DNA from: Brachionus koreanus
Taxonomy: Eukaryota; Rotifera; Eurotatoria; Ploima; Brachionidae
Assembly: GCA_016987375.1 (NCBI GenBank)
Contig: PJRA01000196.1
Span: forward strand, 2,198,523-2,256,708
Length of the DNA: 58,186 bases
Direction of reading: 5' to 3'
This document shows positions 1-11,100 of the stretch, piece after piece. The notes under the pieces are model-generated. The model made no database searches, was not told the DNA's origin, and saw only the letters and a list, made by a program, of their open reading frames with translations. Position 1 is the stretch's first letter; each line of letters begins with the position of its first letter. The translations under genes and the position numbers were made by a program.

Positions 1-2431
1 GTTTTTCAATTTAATCTCTTGATTAAAATTCAAACTAAAATTTCAATAAGTTTGATTTAATTTTTATTAAATTTTTATTATTTTTTGAGTATGCTTTTAA
101 AACAGCAGCCAATGCATTATTTTTTCTCTATTAGAAAATATTAAATTTCATAATTATTTTGATTTTGGATTGTATTAGTTTTAAATGTTTTTAGGCAAGC
201 GTTTTTAGCAAAATATCAATAGATTAATTTAACAATTTTTTTCAGTTTGTTATGATGGCCTTAATATCGAGAATAAATTTTTTTTTCTATACTTTTCGCT
301 TTGCTACTAATTATTTATTTGCATTAAAAAGATAGATTAACAAATCTAGTACAAAATTAAGCCAAGATTCGCTGCCTAAATAAAGCAACTCACCAATTTT
401 ATTAAACAACTTTTTGTAGGCATGTAAGAAAAAAAATTTGCTATTTGGATTACTTAATTGGAGATGGTAGAGTTCAATACAATATTTATTAATTTGCAAT
501 CATTTTTTTTGATTCTTTGCCATGGTATTCTTAAACTTGACTTAAAAAACAAATAGCTTTATCAAATCTGCACCCATTTAGTAGCTAGTTTTATTATTTT
601 TTCATTTTTAAAAATAACTAGATGCTAAAATGATCAATTGAACAGTAAGTAAGTAGATACTTTAATCGAATAATTGTTTGATACAAGTCTAAACCTCTAA
701 ATTGTATAATTATATTATTGAATATGAAAAAAATTAATTTTTTTTTAAAAATTTTTATGCTTTTAACACTAGAGGAACCAGCAATTTGTTAATCCTCGTA
801 TCTTTTGAATTGATTTTTCACGTAAACAAATCTTTTTCGAATAATGTAGATTTTAAAATTTTCTTGTAAGATTACTACAGTTTTTTTTTAAATATTTTTG
901 AATTAAAAAAAGATGAAAACATGCTTGGTACTTCTAGTGTTTATAAGTTTAAACAAAAAATAATTCACTTTGATTAATAAAGAGAAACCAAATAAACATG
1001 AAAATTTTAAAAACTTTCCTTACTTAATTTAATTGATTTTTGAAAATTTTATTTTTATTTTTGATCTATTTCTAGCACTAGAAAAGAGCTAATTCATTAC
1101 AAACAAAGTAGTTAACGAGTTGAACAAGTTAAATGAGTTTAAAGCGAACAATTAAACAACTTTAAATCACTTTCAGAATAAGTGAAATAGGCAAAAAACG
1201 TAAGTTGACCCAGTCCAGAGGTATTCGAGGGCTTATTTGCTAGACTCAGCAGTTTATCATCAATTTATCTTCTTTATGTGATGTATATTCTCAGAATTTT
1301 TTAAGAATATCGTATTTTCTTGCAAATAAATGCACCCTTGGACTCCAATTTTAAGAATCATAATTGCTTCATCAGTAGTTTTCATATTTATAGTTTTCAA
1401 GCCGACCATGTTTAAGTCTATGAAATATTCTATTACCCCCCAAATTTATCAATAAAGACACGAATTGGCAAAGGCAATTTTTTTCTTTTTGAGGTTAAAT
1501 AAAAAAATAGGATTTATTTGTTAATATTTAAGTTAATTGTTTTATTAAAGTTTTTATTTAGTCTGATCTTCAATTTGATTTAAAGCGATTCTTTTTCTTT
1601 TGGATAATTTTTTGTTTCTGCTTTTACATTTTAGATACTAAAACAAAAATTTCTGTTATTATTATTTTTTTGGGATAACTTTTATCCTTCAAAATCTATT
1701 CTTAATCTGCAACAAAACAAAATATTAAACTAAAAAAATCTAGAACAATTTTTTTTGATTATTATTTACAGAAACAGTCAAATACTGAAAATATTGGTTA
1801 CTGCCGAACATTGTATTTTTTTAACCTCTGAATTTATATATGTTATTTTTTTTTATTTAGGCTCAAGTTTTTGTTGAAAGCAACTAAATAAAAAAATTTA
1901 AATAGTAATAACTTTAGTCTTTGTTCAATTATCTTTTTTAATATGATTAAACAATTTACTAATCTAGCAACTCTATCAGTAATTTATGATTTCTTTACAA
2001 AATTTAGAAGTTGTTATTTTTTTTTAAATTTGAGCATATATAAAATTTTTGAAGAAAATCCTAATTTTGTGGCCAATTTTATTTTTTTTTTTTGCATTAG
2101 CAAATATCAGTTCTTTCTAATTTTTCTAATAATTATTAAAAAGACAATTTTTTAGTTACTTTGAAATTTAATGAAATTATTATTTAATTAAATTTTTATA
2201 TCAGAATTTTTGATTGATGATTTCTGAATTAAAATAATTTTTAAATTTTCTTTGACTCATGTTGGATGCGATATTTTTTATCTTAATTATTTTTTTTTTT
2301 TAGAAATGAATAATTTTTTAAAATTAAAATATAATAAATGAAAAAAAAAATTAGTTTAATTTTATAAAAACGGAAATTTAATTCTAAATTGATTAGTTTG
2401 AAGTGGTTTTAAATGAATGAAAAATAAATAA
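1..2431. other. AT-rich intergenic DNA
   Basis: Apart from the MITE at 763-943 I see no gene here. Open frames at 311-499 and 1943-2155 are low-complexity, Phe/Leu/Lys-rich translations of AT-rich sequence with no recognisable family. The last few hundred bases should contain the cyclin Y promoter and 5' UTR, but no element can be named. Confidence 0.6.
763..943. mobile_element. piggyBac-type MITE, copy 1
   Basis: A 173-bp non-coding element lies between TTAA (763-766) and TTTA (940-943), a probable mutated TTAA duplication. Its ends are imperfect inverted repeats: CACTAGAGGAACCAGCA on the left against CACTAGAAGTACCAAGCA read inward from the right. The interior matches, in reverse orientation, the element at 54718-54940 over about 65 bp. 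TTAA target duplication with CACTAG-like termini is the piggyBac hallmark; no transposase is present, so it would be mobilised in trans. The family assignment is inferred. Confidence 0.65.
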
Positions 2432-4038
2432 ATGGGAAATTGCTGTAATCTGCTGAAAAAATCTCGTTATCGGTAAGTTTGGTCGATTTGATTTTTTTAT
2501 TTAAACTTTCTTGAGTTAGATCTGACGAAAAAACGTCGGTTGATCAAGTTGGCTACAAACGAACCTCACTTTCAAATCATGCCAATACAAATCCAATCGC
2601 TTTTCAAAGCGATTTGTCTTTAAACAAAAAAAAACCTCACTCAAATGCAGACAACGGTGACTCCACTTATCCGGTGCAATCCAAGCATTCCGTTCAAACA
2701 AATCAGGCCTACGAGCACAAACTCGATGAAACCAACTTGAGTGTACCACACATTGCTGATTTCTATCCAGAGGAAGAAAACTCTACGCTTCCAGCAGACA
2801 ATCCTCGCACAAGTACTCTTTTTTTGCCCAAAGCCAGTAAGATTTAAATTCCGGCAACTTCAAGATTAGATTTTATGAAAAATTTAAAAAATTAGATAGC
2901 GAAAAGAGGAAAAAAAACAATGAAAGTTCCTATTTTAATGTAAAATTTAATAAAAAATTTTTTCTTTAATTTAAAACAAAATAATAAATTAATTAATTAA
3001 AAATTAATTTAATAGCAAAATGGAACATCTGAGACAAATTTAAATGTGTCCAAAAAATACAATAGCTGTTCTACAATTTATATTGATGATTCAACAGTGT
3101 CTCAACCAAATCTTAAAGCTGAAATACGCCTAGTTGCATGTGCAATTCACTATCACATAAAAAGAAGAGCATCTAATAGAACTATGGATATTTTTGATGA
3201 AAAACTTTACCCTTTAAGTGTAAGTAAACCCTTAAAATTACGTTAATTTAATTAAAAAAAAAACAATACAACTTTTTAGAGTAATTTGTTGATCATCATT
3301 TTACCTATAAAAATTTTATTATTTATTATATTTCTTTCAAGAAAGACTCATCTGTTGCAAAAGAATATGAAATAACAATACCTGATCAAAGAGTTATATA
3401 CAAATTCATGAAAAATCTATTTACTGCTGCACAACTAACTGCCGAATGTGCAATAGTAACACTGGTAATTAAATTTTTAAATAATTAATAGAAATTTGAA
3501 TTAATAAAAAAAAACATAGATTTATCTAGAAAGAGTGCTGACTTATGCAGAAATCGATTTGTGTCCATCTAATTGGAGACGCTTGCTCCTTGGAGCTATT
3601 TTGTTAGCTTCAAAGGTCTGGGATGATCAAGCAGTTTGGAACGTTGACTACTGTCAAATACTCAAAGATGTCAATGTAGATAATATGTAGATAATTGAAT
3701 TTTATCCATCTAAAAAAATAATATTTATTTAATAAAAAATTTAAAGGAATGAGCTGGAGCGACAATATTTAAATTTGCTTCAATTTAATATTAATGTGCC
3801 ATCGAGTGTGTATGCAAAATACTATTTTGATTTGAGAACACTGGCCGATGACAACAATCTTTCATTTCCTCTAGAAAAATTGACCAAAGAAAAAGCTTTT
3901 AAGCTAGAGGCTCTCTCGTCAGTTTGTCAAGAAAAATGCAAGGATTTAATGGAGCTACAAACAAAAAATATAAGACGTACTGCAAGCGCTGGAAATTTGC
4001 ATTCACCATCAAGAAAAAGTCTTGTAATTTTGTCCTAA
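2432..4038 (+). CDS. CCNY: Cyclin Y, seven exons, 395 aa
   Basis: Exons: 2432-2472, 2520-2836, 2896-2939, 3016-3219, 3342-3464, 3520-3686, 3747-4038. All introns are GT-AG, and the phases join into one frame. Cyclin Y is a membrane-tethered cyclin that binds and activates CDK14/CDK16, with roles in Wnt co-receptor phosphorylation. The protein starts MGNCC, giving an N-myristoylation glycine and palmitoylatable cysteines as in family members. Diagnostic blocks are [19 protein letters not shown] before the cyclin box and, within it (about residues 218-330), [34 protein letters not shown] and [19 protein letters not shown]. The C-terminal RRTASAGNL corresponds to the known 14-3-3/phosphoserine motif. 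It is longer than human CCNY (341 aa) because of a longer Ser/Asn-rich N-terminal region in exon 2. Exon 3 (44 nt) was placed because phase demands it and it encodes an EKRK segment matching the family. Confidence 0.96.
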
Positions 4039-5307
4039 TTTGAAAATGACAATTCGTTTTTCTTTTAGATAAATGTTACTCGCTTTTGTTTTTTTTCTTT
4101 TCTAAATTTAATGTTTTTTTTGTTATATAAAAAATCGGAACTAAATTTTAAATTATCCAATTTATTTCAATTATTTTACTTTATTTTTTTTTATTGTTTT
4201 GTGCATCTTTAATAGAAATCATCTAAATGATCTTATGAATTTAATCATACGAGCATTTGCTTATGGGACTTTTATAAAAGAAAATTCAAGAATTTAAAGA
4301 GTAAAATAAAATATTTTTCAAGTTTTTCAATTTTTTTTGCACATTTTCCTCTGCTAAAAATTGCTTTTGACTCGAATCCAATTGTCAAAATAAACTAAAT
4401 TACTTTGACCGAATGGTTGGAATCCCTTGACTACTATTGAATTGACTTAGTTATTTTAAATTTCAATATTTTTCAATAAAAGAAGTCGCCTAAAAATATT
4501 CAATTTTGAAAGTACTATTAAACTAAAAAATTTCAATTAGAACAATTTTTTATTTCTTCAAATATTTTAATTATATTTTAAATCTTTTAATTTTAAATTT
4601 TTGTTTTATTTCACTAAATCCATAGAAAACTATTTTTCTAAAAAAATTTCAAATAAATAAGATTTTTGAAGTTCTGATTAATTCAATTTTAAATTAATTT
4701 TTAATTTTTTTCAAATAGCCAAATAGGCAAAAACAGTGATTCACGGTTAACTCAATCTCGTCGGGATTTAACAAAAATCTTTGAACCTCTGAATTTATTT
4801 AGAAATTTAGGTTGTTCTCATACTATTCAACTATTTCTTCTTTATTTTTTAAAAAACAAAGAAAACTATTTAAGAAAATATACAATGTATTCAAGTTTAA
4901 TCTTTAATGTTAAGAAAAATACGTTAATATTTCCTAATTTATTTTTTACATTAAATTAATTATACATTTTTATTTTAAAATATAATCCCCTCTAGCATTT
5001 TCAATTTTTCTAAGTCGAAAGCAAAAACATTAAAGATTAAACTAGAATACTTTGTATATTTTCTTAAAGAGTTTTTTAAGACGTTTAAATTAATATATTT
5101 AACTAATATTATGAATTTCATTATTGGGTATCTTATCGTTCTAAAAGTAAACATTACTACTTATAAAGTTTTTTTTTAAATTTTGATAATGTTTCTCAAA
5201 AAATATATTAAATTTATGTTTTATTTAAAGTATATTCTTAGCTTAATGCTAGCTTAAAATTTGGAAATATTTGGACTGTACATTGCAACTTGATATTTTT
5301 GAAGAAA
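4039..5307. other. Intergenic, CCNY 3' side
   Basis: This stretch holds the cyclin Y 3' UTR, with AATAAA-like hexamers near 4310, and then AT-rich DNA. The only structured object seen is the inverted-repeat element at 4862-5076. No coding frame is supported. Confidence 0.5.
4862..5076. mobile_element. Foldback element (MITE-like)
   Basis: Left arm 4862-4911 and right arm 5026-5076 are inverted copies of each other at about 90 percent identity; both carry a core AAGAAAATATACAA and TTTAATCTTTAATGTT. The interior of about 115 bp is AT-rich and non-coding. I could not find a convincing target-site duplication, so the superfamily is unknown. Confidence 0.55.
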
Positions 5308-5765
5308 TTAAACATTCTTTTTTGAACACCCGTTAGTATCCTTTTCAATCGTTTCAACTCTTTGTTTTTTGCTCGGACGACCCTTGTTGACTTTTTTTTG
5401 CAATTGAGAATCAACTATTTCAATTTCATTTGAGCCATCTTCTTCATCTATTGTTTCATTTAATATCAGTTGTCTTTTTTGTTGAGATATTTCTTCAAAA
5501 TTTTTTCAAATTCCTTTTTGGCTTTAGTTGGACGACCTTTTTTTTTTACCAATCGGAACATTTTTGGCTTCAATTGGAATTTTAATGATTCAGTATTAAA
5601 TCGCTTTATTTATGACCATGTATTTTGATTTAAGCCATTCATGAGCCTATTCTACGTCATCAAAAACCTTATTGAAAGTCCAATTCCTCTTTTCTTAATT
5701 CTGGAGCTTCATTAATATCATTTTCTGATAAAGAATCTTGAGATTCGTATTGTTGAATCTCAGTA
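5308..5765 (-). pseudogene. Relic of MULE transposase C-terminal tail
   Basis: Read on the minus strand, this stretch gives coding-like pieces interrupted by stops and frameshifts. From upstream to downstream they are: an acidic piece (YESQDSLSENDINEAPELRK); HEWLKSKYMV after an in-frame stop; NVPIGKKK running into GRPTKAKKEFEK across a ten-A run that shifts frame; and finally QKKVNKGRPSKKQRVE, ending at TAA 5308-5310. Two GRP cores in basic context resemble AT-hooks. A VPIGxxRKxGRPxK tail is what follows the SWIM zinc finger in many animal MULE-type transposases, and the relic at 33539-33780 has the matching VPLGQRRKR. That link is my inference; it could instead be another AT-hook protein. 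It is clearly non-functional as it stands. Confidence 0.45.
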
Positions 5766-5766
5766 A

Positions 5767-5982
5767 ACTAAGAAAGTTACAATTCAAGCGAACCCTAAAA
5801 ATGGCATACCGTTAAAAACTGAAAGCGCACTAAAAAAAAAACCGAATAAAACACAAGCTTTTAACGCTGTTCCAAAAGTCATCGAGTCTAGTGAGTCTGA
5901 TGTTGAAGAAGAGGAATCAGTTTCAAAAAGAACAAGATTGGAAGCAAACAATATAGAAGTAATTAAGAAACAAGCAAATTGA
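5767..5982 (+). CDS. Unrecognised charged ORF fragment
   Basis: An open frame of 71 codons with unusually high coding-like GC for the area. It contains a basic stretch (ESALKKKPNKTQ) followed by an acidic cluster (ESSESDVEEEESVSKRTR). It has no ATG near its start; it could be a last exon (AG dinucleotides lie just upstream) or a transposon relic, since it directly abuts the MULE-tail relic on the other strand. The composition suggests a disordered nuclear protein segment. I do not recognise a family. The minus-strand 81-codon frame over the same bases is probably its shadow. Confidence 0.3.
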   Translation, partial: TKKVTIQANPKNGIPLKTESALKKKPNKTQAFNAVPKVIESSESDVEEEESVSKRTRLEANNIEVIKKQAN

Positions 5983-6347
5983 TCAACATGATGAGTAAAT
6001 AAAGAAACTAAGCTAGTGGGCTTGACCAAACAAATATGGAAAAAATTAAAATACCTAGTGTCACTTAGATTTTTTTTTTTTAATTTTTTTTTGTCATTTT
6101 AATTAAATTGGTGTCAAATACTAAAAAAAGAGCTATAAAAAACGATATCACAAAACTTTAATAGAATTCCCAAAAATTTTAATTTTTTCTTCACTTTTTA
6201 TTAAAAATTGAATGCTAATTTTAGACAAAGTAGCCCAATTTTTTATCTTTGACATTTATTAATTGAATTTTTTTTAATTAATGTAATTCTGGAAATATAA
6301 AAAAAGCAACTTTTTCTTAAAAAAAAAACAATGGAAAATAAAATAAA

Positions 6348-6488
6348 ATGTCTAGTTCAGTCAGCATTTTTGAAATCCAATTTAATAATACAGCCCAAGA
6401 CGCTGAAGCATTATCAAAAAACAATAGTTTTCATAAAACAAATAGACTTACCAACAGCGATATACATGTCTACAACTGCAAACATTGA
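6348..6488 (+). CDS. Small unrecognised ORF (46 aa)
   Basis: ATG at 6348, TGA at 6486-6488. The translation begins MSSSVSIFEIQFNN and ends HVYNCKH. Base composition is more coding-like than the flanks and the ATG sits in an A-rich context, but no family, signal peptide or membrane segment is evident. It may be a genuine micro-ORF, a first exon, or chance. Confidence 0.22.
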   Translation: MSSSVSIFEIQFNNTAQDAEALSKNNSFHKTNRLTNSDIHVYNCKH

Positions 6489-7053
6489 AAAAAATGGATA
6501 CATTTAAGTTATTTTGTTAGTTTTATTTAGAAAAATATTTTACTTTTTTCTATAGGAACTAAAAATTAAAATTCAATTTTTTTCTAGAATATTAGTAAAT
6601 ATGGACTTATACTAGCTGAAAGATAGTAACTGATATAAGATGATATGATGTGAGGAGTTTAATTTCTTGTACAGCATGATAAATAAAAAAAAAATTTTAA
6701 TCTAATCTAAATTATAATCTTATCACCAATTATTTTTAATTATCAAAATTTTAATATAAATAAATGGGTGTGTCCAATATATTCGCATTAAAGACTTAAG
6801 TTGACTTTGGACACATTGAAAAAAAATGTAAAAATGTTATGTTAAATTTAAATGAAAAAATTTTCAAATTTTCAATACCCAATTTAAACTAAATATCTGC
6901 TTGGCAATTAAGATGAACACAAACATAGCTAAGTCATATACAAAATAAACTTTGAATTAAAACTCTTAAATTTTGTTTTAATTTTTTGAAATATTATATA
7001 ATTTAAATATCTTTTTATTTCATTTATAATTAGAAAAGTCCTTTGAAAATAAA

Positions 7054-7930
7054 ATGTCTTTAAGAATATTGGTCGGCTGCAAACGCGCAATTGACTATGC
7101 TGTCAAGGTAAATCACTATTTGTTTAGCAATAAAATACATTTAGCCTAAGACTTGCCGCTATTTAGATCCAAGTAAAATCTGATTTATCGGGTGTGGTTA
7201 CCGAAGGTGTTAAACATGCGTTAAATCCATTCGATGAAATCGCCATGGAAGAGGCAGTTAGACTAAAGGAAAAGAAATTGGCTAATGAAGTAATTGCAGT
7301 TTCATGCGGGCCAGCTCAATCTCAAGACGTCTTGCGAACTGCTTTGGCCCTTGGCGCCGATAAAGCTTTTCATGTAGAAGTGCCAGCTAAAGAATATGAA
7401 ACTTTGCAGCCAATTCACGTTTCAAAAATACTTGCAAAATTGGCCGAACAAGAAAAAGTTGATCTTATCATACTAGGAAAACAAGTAGAAAGAAAAAAAA
7501 TTTTTTCATTGTTGTTTTTTATTAAAAAATTAAAAAGGCTATAGACGATGATTGCAATCAAACTGGACAAATGACAGCGGCAGTTTTGAATTGGCCGCAA
7601 GCAACTTTTGCATCAAAACTTCAACTAAAAGACAAAGAGGCTACTTGTGAAAGAGAAATTGATGGTGGCCTGGAAACAATAAGTATTAAACTACCGGCAG
7701 TGGTTACAGCTGATCTTCGATTGAACACTCCTCGATACGCCACATTGCCAAATATAATGAAGGCCAAAAAGAAACCATTGAAAAAATTTTCTCCCCAAGA
7801 TTTGGGTGTTGACATTACTCCGCGTCAAGAAATAGTCAAGGTTTGCGAGCCTCCAAAGCGTCAAGGCGGAGGCAAAGTGGCATCAACTGAAGAACTTGTT
7901 GAACGCATCAAAAAATTGGGTGTTAACTAA
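7054..7930 (+). CDS. ETFB: Electron transfer flavoprotein subunit beta
   Basis: Exons 7054-7107, 7167-7484 and 7538-7930, all phase 0, encode 254 aa (human ETFB is 255). ETF-beta pairs with ETF-alpha in the mitochondrial matrix. It carries AMP, and the heterodimer passes electrons from acyl-CoA and other dehydrogenases via FAD to ETF-QO. Family blocks seen: [18 protein letters not shown] at the start, [44 protein letters not shown] split by intron 2 from [12 protein letters not shown], then [34 protein letters not shown] is the recognition loop that docks on partner dehydrogenases and holds the lysines methylated in vertebrates. As in other ETF-beta proteins there is no obvious cleavable presequence. 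AATAAA hexamers occur just past the stop. The next gene, CDC16, begins 204 bp downstream on the same strand. Confidence 0.97.
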
Positions 7931-8134
7931 AATAAAATTTTAGATTTTTTTCTTTCTTAATTTAAATTACAAATAAAAACCTTACTAGACTTATTTTAAA
8001 AATAAATTTTTTTTTCTATTCGGCCGCTATTTTTTTCTTCAACAATCAACAACGAGATGTTGCTATCTCTTTCAATTTTAATTAGTCTCTTTTTGAACAA
8101 TTTTTTATATCATTTAAATTTACTCTACTTAGAC

Positions 8135-11100
8135 ATGTCTTTCAAAATTCAAGCAAGCTTAGACCGAAACTCAGCTTTTGGTGACACATTGAGTTCACAG
8201 AGTGTTGACACAACCATTAAAGATGACAAGCTTATCGAAAGTTTTAGAGTTCTAGTCAAAGAATTTTTAGAAATAGTATTAAATATTTATTTTTTTCTTT
8301 TTGAAAAATTAAAAAAAAAATTAAAAAAATATTAAAAAAATTTAGCATTGCTATGAGACAGCATTGTTTTGGGCAGACAAAATATGTGTTTTAGATAAAG
8401 GCTCAATTAAAGATTTATATGTTTTCATACATTGTCTATTTTGTTGTGGTCAATATCAGCGAGCTTTGAATATAATCAAAGACCGGGACTTGAATCGGGT
8501 AGCAATTAGTTTGACCAAAAAAAAATTACTAATTTCTATGTAAAAATTTTTCTATTGCAGAAGAACATACTATTTCGGTATGTTGCAGCCAAATGTCATG
8601 TAAGTAAGTTTTTATAAGTTTTTGTTTTTGCCCATTTAATACACATATGTGTTCAATTATTACTTAAGGTGGCGTCCAAAGAGTTCGAGCAGGCGTTGGA
8701 GATATTAAATTGGGAGGAGCATAATTCAAGTGATAAGGTACTAATAAATGCCTTCGAAAATGCAGTTAGCTTTACGCTAAATGGAAGAAATGTATGAATA
8801 CAATTTTAAATTTGAATAAAAATGGGATTTTATTAATTTGAAAAATTTTTAAATTCAGATTGAAGCTGCTTTAAATTTACTCAGAGGACAAATTCATGAG
8901 GCGCTTGGTTGCAGCGATGCCGCTGTGGAATGCTACAAATCTGCTTTGCACTGCGATGTATTTTGCTACGAGGCACTTCACGCTCTCACCAGTAATCAAA
9001 TGTTAACAAATAAAGACGGTAAATTTAAATCAATAAACATTCATTTTTTTTTAAATTTTCTTTCTTATCAAAATTCTGCTCTCAAAAATATTGAGCGATT
9101 TTTACTCTTTTTTTTTTTGACAAAATAATTTTGTTTTTTGTTAGAAAAAATATTTCCTAAAACTTAAATTTTTTTTTTCAATTATTTTTATTTGATTATT
9201 TAATTTTTAAAACCAAATTAGATTTGATTAAATGTTTGCGCTATTGGAAATTAAAAATTTTTGAATTAATTTAAAAATGAATTTGAAAGATGGCATTGTG
9301 AATTTTTAAAAAAATCTAGAAAAAAATTTAAATTTAAATAATTTTTATTCTAGGGTATCCTGGTTCTCTAAATTGTATCAGTTGATACAAAGTTTATATC
9401 ACCATGATTTATTTTCTTCAATAACTATGCACTTTACTTTACTCTCATATGCACTTTTATAGAGTTTGTTGCACAGAATTAAAATGGATGACATAAACTC
9501 TTTATCTACTGATACAATTTACAGAAGAATTTAGATCCCTAAAAAATGAAGTTATTTAAATTTGAAATTATTTTTTTGTTCAAAAATTCACTCAATTTAT
9601 CATTGAATAAAACTAAAAAAGTCAAAAAAATCCTTCAAAATACATTTAACCGATTATTCTTAAAAAATGGAGTTTTTAAATTTTTTTCAAAATTATTTTA
9701 ATTATTTTTTTGCTTATTTTGTACCGATCTAAGCTCCTTCCGAAACAGCAAGTATATGAAAATAAAATAAAAATAATTTTGAAAATTTTTATTTGGATTT
9801 TTTTTAAATAGTCATTTAAGATTTTTTAATCTAAGTCAATAGCTTATTTTCTCTTATCTTAAATATTAATTTAAGATAAAAATAATTGACAAAAGTGTTT
9901 TATGTGAACGGATAAGCTTTGACCAATTCTTCACTGCTTAATTTAATTGTAACTGTATATTTGATATGATTGTGAAGGTGGCAATAAATTTTTTCGAAAA
10001 AGTCAAATGAGTAAATGAGTTTTTTGTCTCAAATATTAAATGGTCTCTCAAAGATAATTTTACAAAATTTTATTTACTAAATTTTTATAATTAATCTTAT
10101 TTTTTACTCTCTATTTTCTAAAAATATTATCTTGTCCGTGGGCTTTAAATCAATTTAAATAAAAACTGCTAATATTTTGAGATAACATTTTTACTTCAGA
10201 CTAATATAGTAAAAATATTTTAAATTATTTTTATACAATAAAAGACAACTTTTATATTAAATCACTTTATTTTATAATAAAAAACAAATAAAAAAAAATT
10301 TACAAAAATAGTTTATTCCAGATAATTTTTACAAATAACTGTCAATTATATTGAAAAAAAGATAAAAAATAATAAAAAAGAACTATTTCGTTTTTCGGTA
10401 CAACCATTTGGACAATAGAAGCCTCTTTTTTTTCACTACCGTATTACATTAAGTACATAACTGAATAATTACTTGGATACTGTGGATTTGTTTTTGTTTT
10501 TGGTTGATCTTGGGTTTGGTTTATCACCTTATGAAGGTTCTATATTTCAAATGAGTAACAGTTTTGTTATCAATTAATTAAAAGTGTGCATTATTTATTA
10601 TTTTATCTTTTTTTTAATTTATTGATTTAGTTAAATCATAAAATATAATGTTAATTATTTTTATATTATATAATTTTATCTATAATTTTTTCTTTGTTCA
10701 TTTTGTACAAAGTAATTTATTAAAAATTTTGAGGAAATTTATTAACAGCCTTAAATATATTAAATAAATAAAAAAAATTAAAATAAATAATCTGACAAAA
10801 GCTATTATTGATATTTAAAAAATTATTAATTTTATTATCTATTTTTTTTTTTAATTTTAAAATAATAAAACACAATATGAATATCATAACTTTTATTTAT
10901 TTGCAATTCCTAAAATTGGCCTGTCAATTTTCCAAAAATTCATAGCCATCCACAGTAACAAATTTGGTCAATTTTTTTTTCTTAAATTCTTCAAATAAAT
11001 AATAAAAAAAATCCCTGAAAATATTTCTTCTATTTTAGAGAATCAACTGATTCAAAGTTTACCGATAGACAGCCAATGTGACACAAAGCAAGCAGAAATT

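Noticed and set aside
2614..2847. Independent 77-aa protein
   Set aside because: It is exon 2 of cyclin Y read through its donor site; the apparent stop lies in the intron.
5784..6029. 81-codon minus-strand ORF (MVKPTSLVSLF...)
   Set aside because: It overlaps a plus-strand frame with charged, coding-like composition. Its Phe/Ser-rich hydrophobic translation looks like the complement of that frame.
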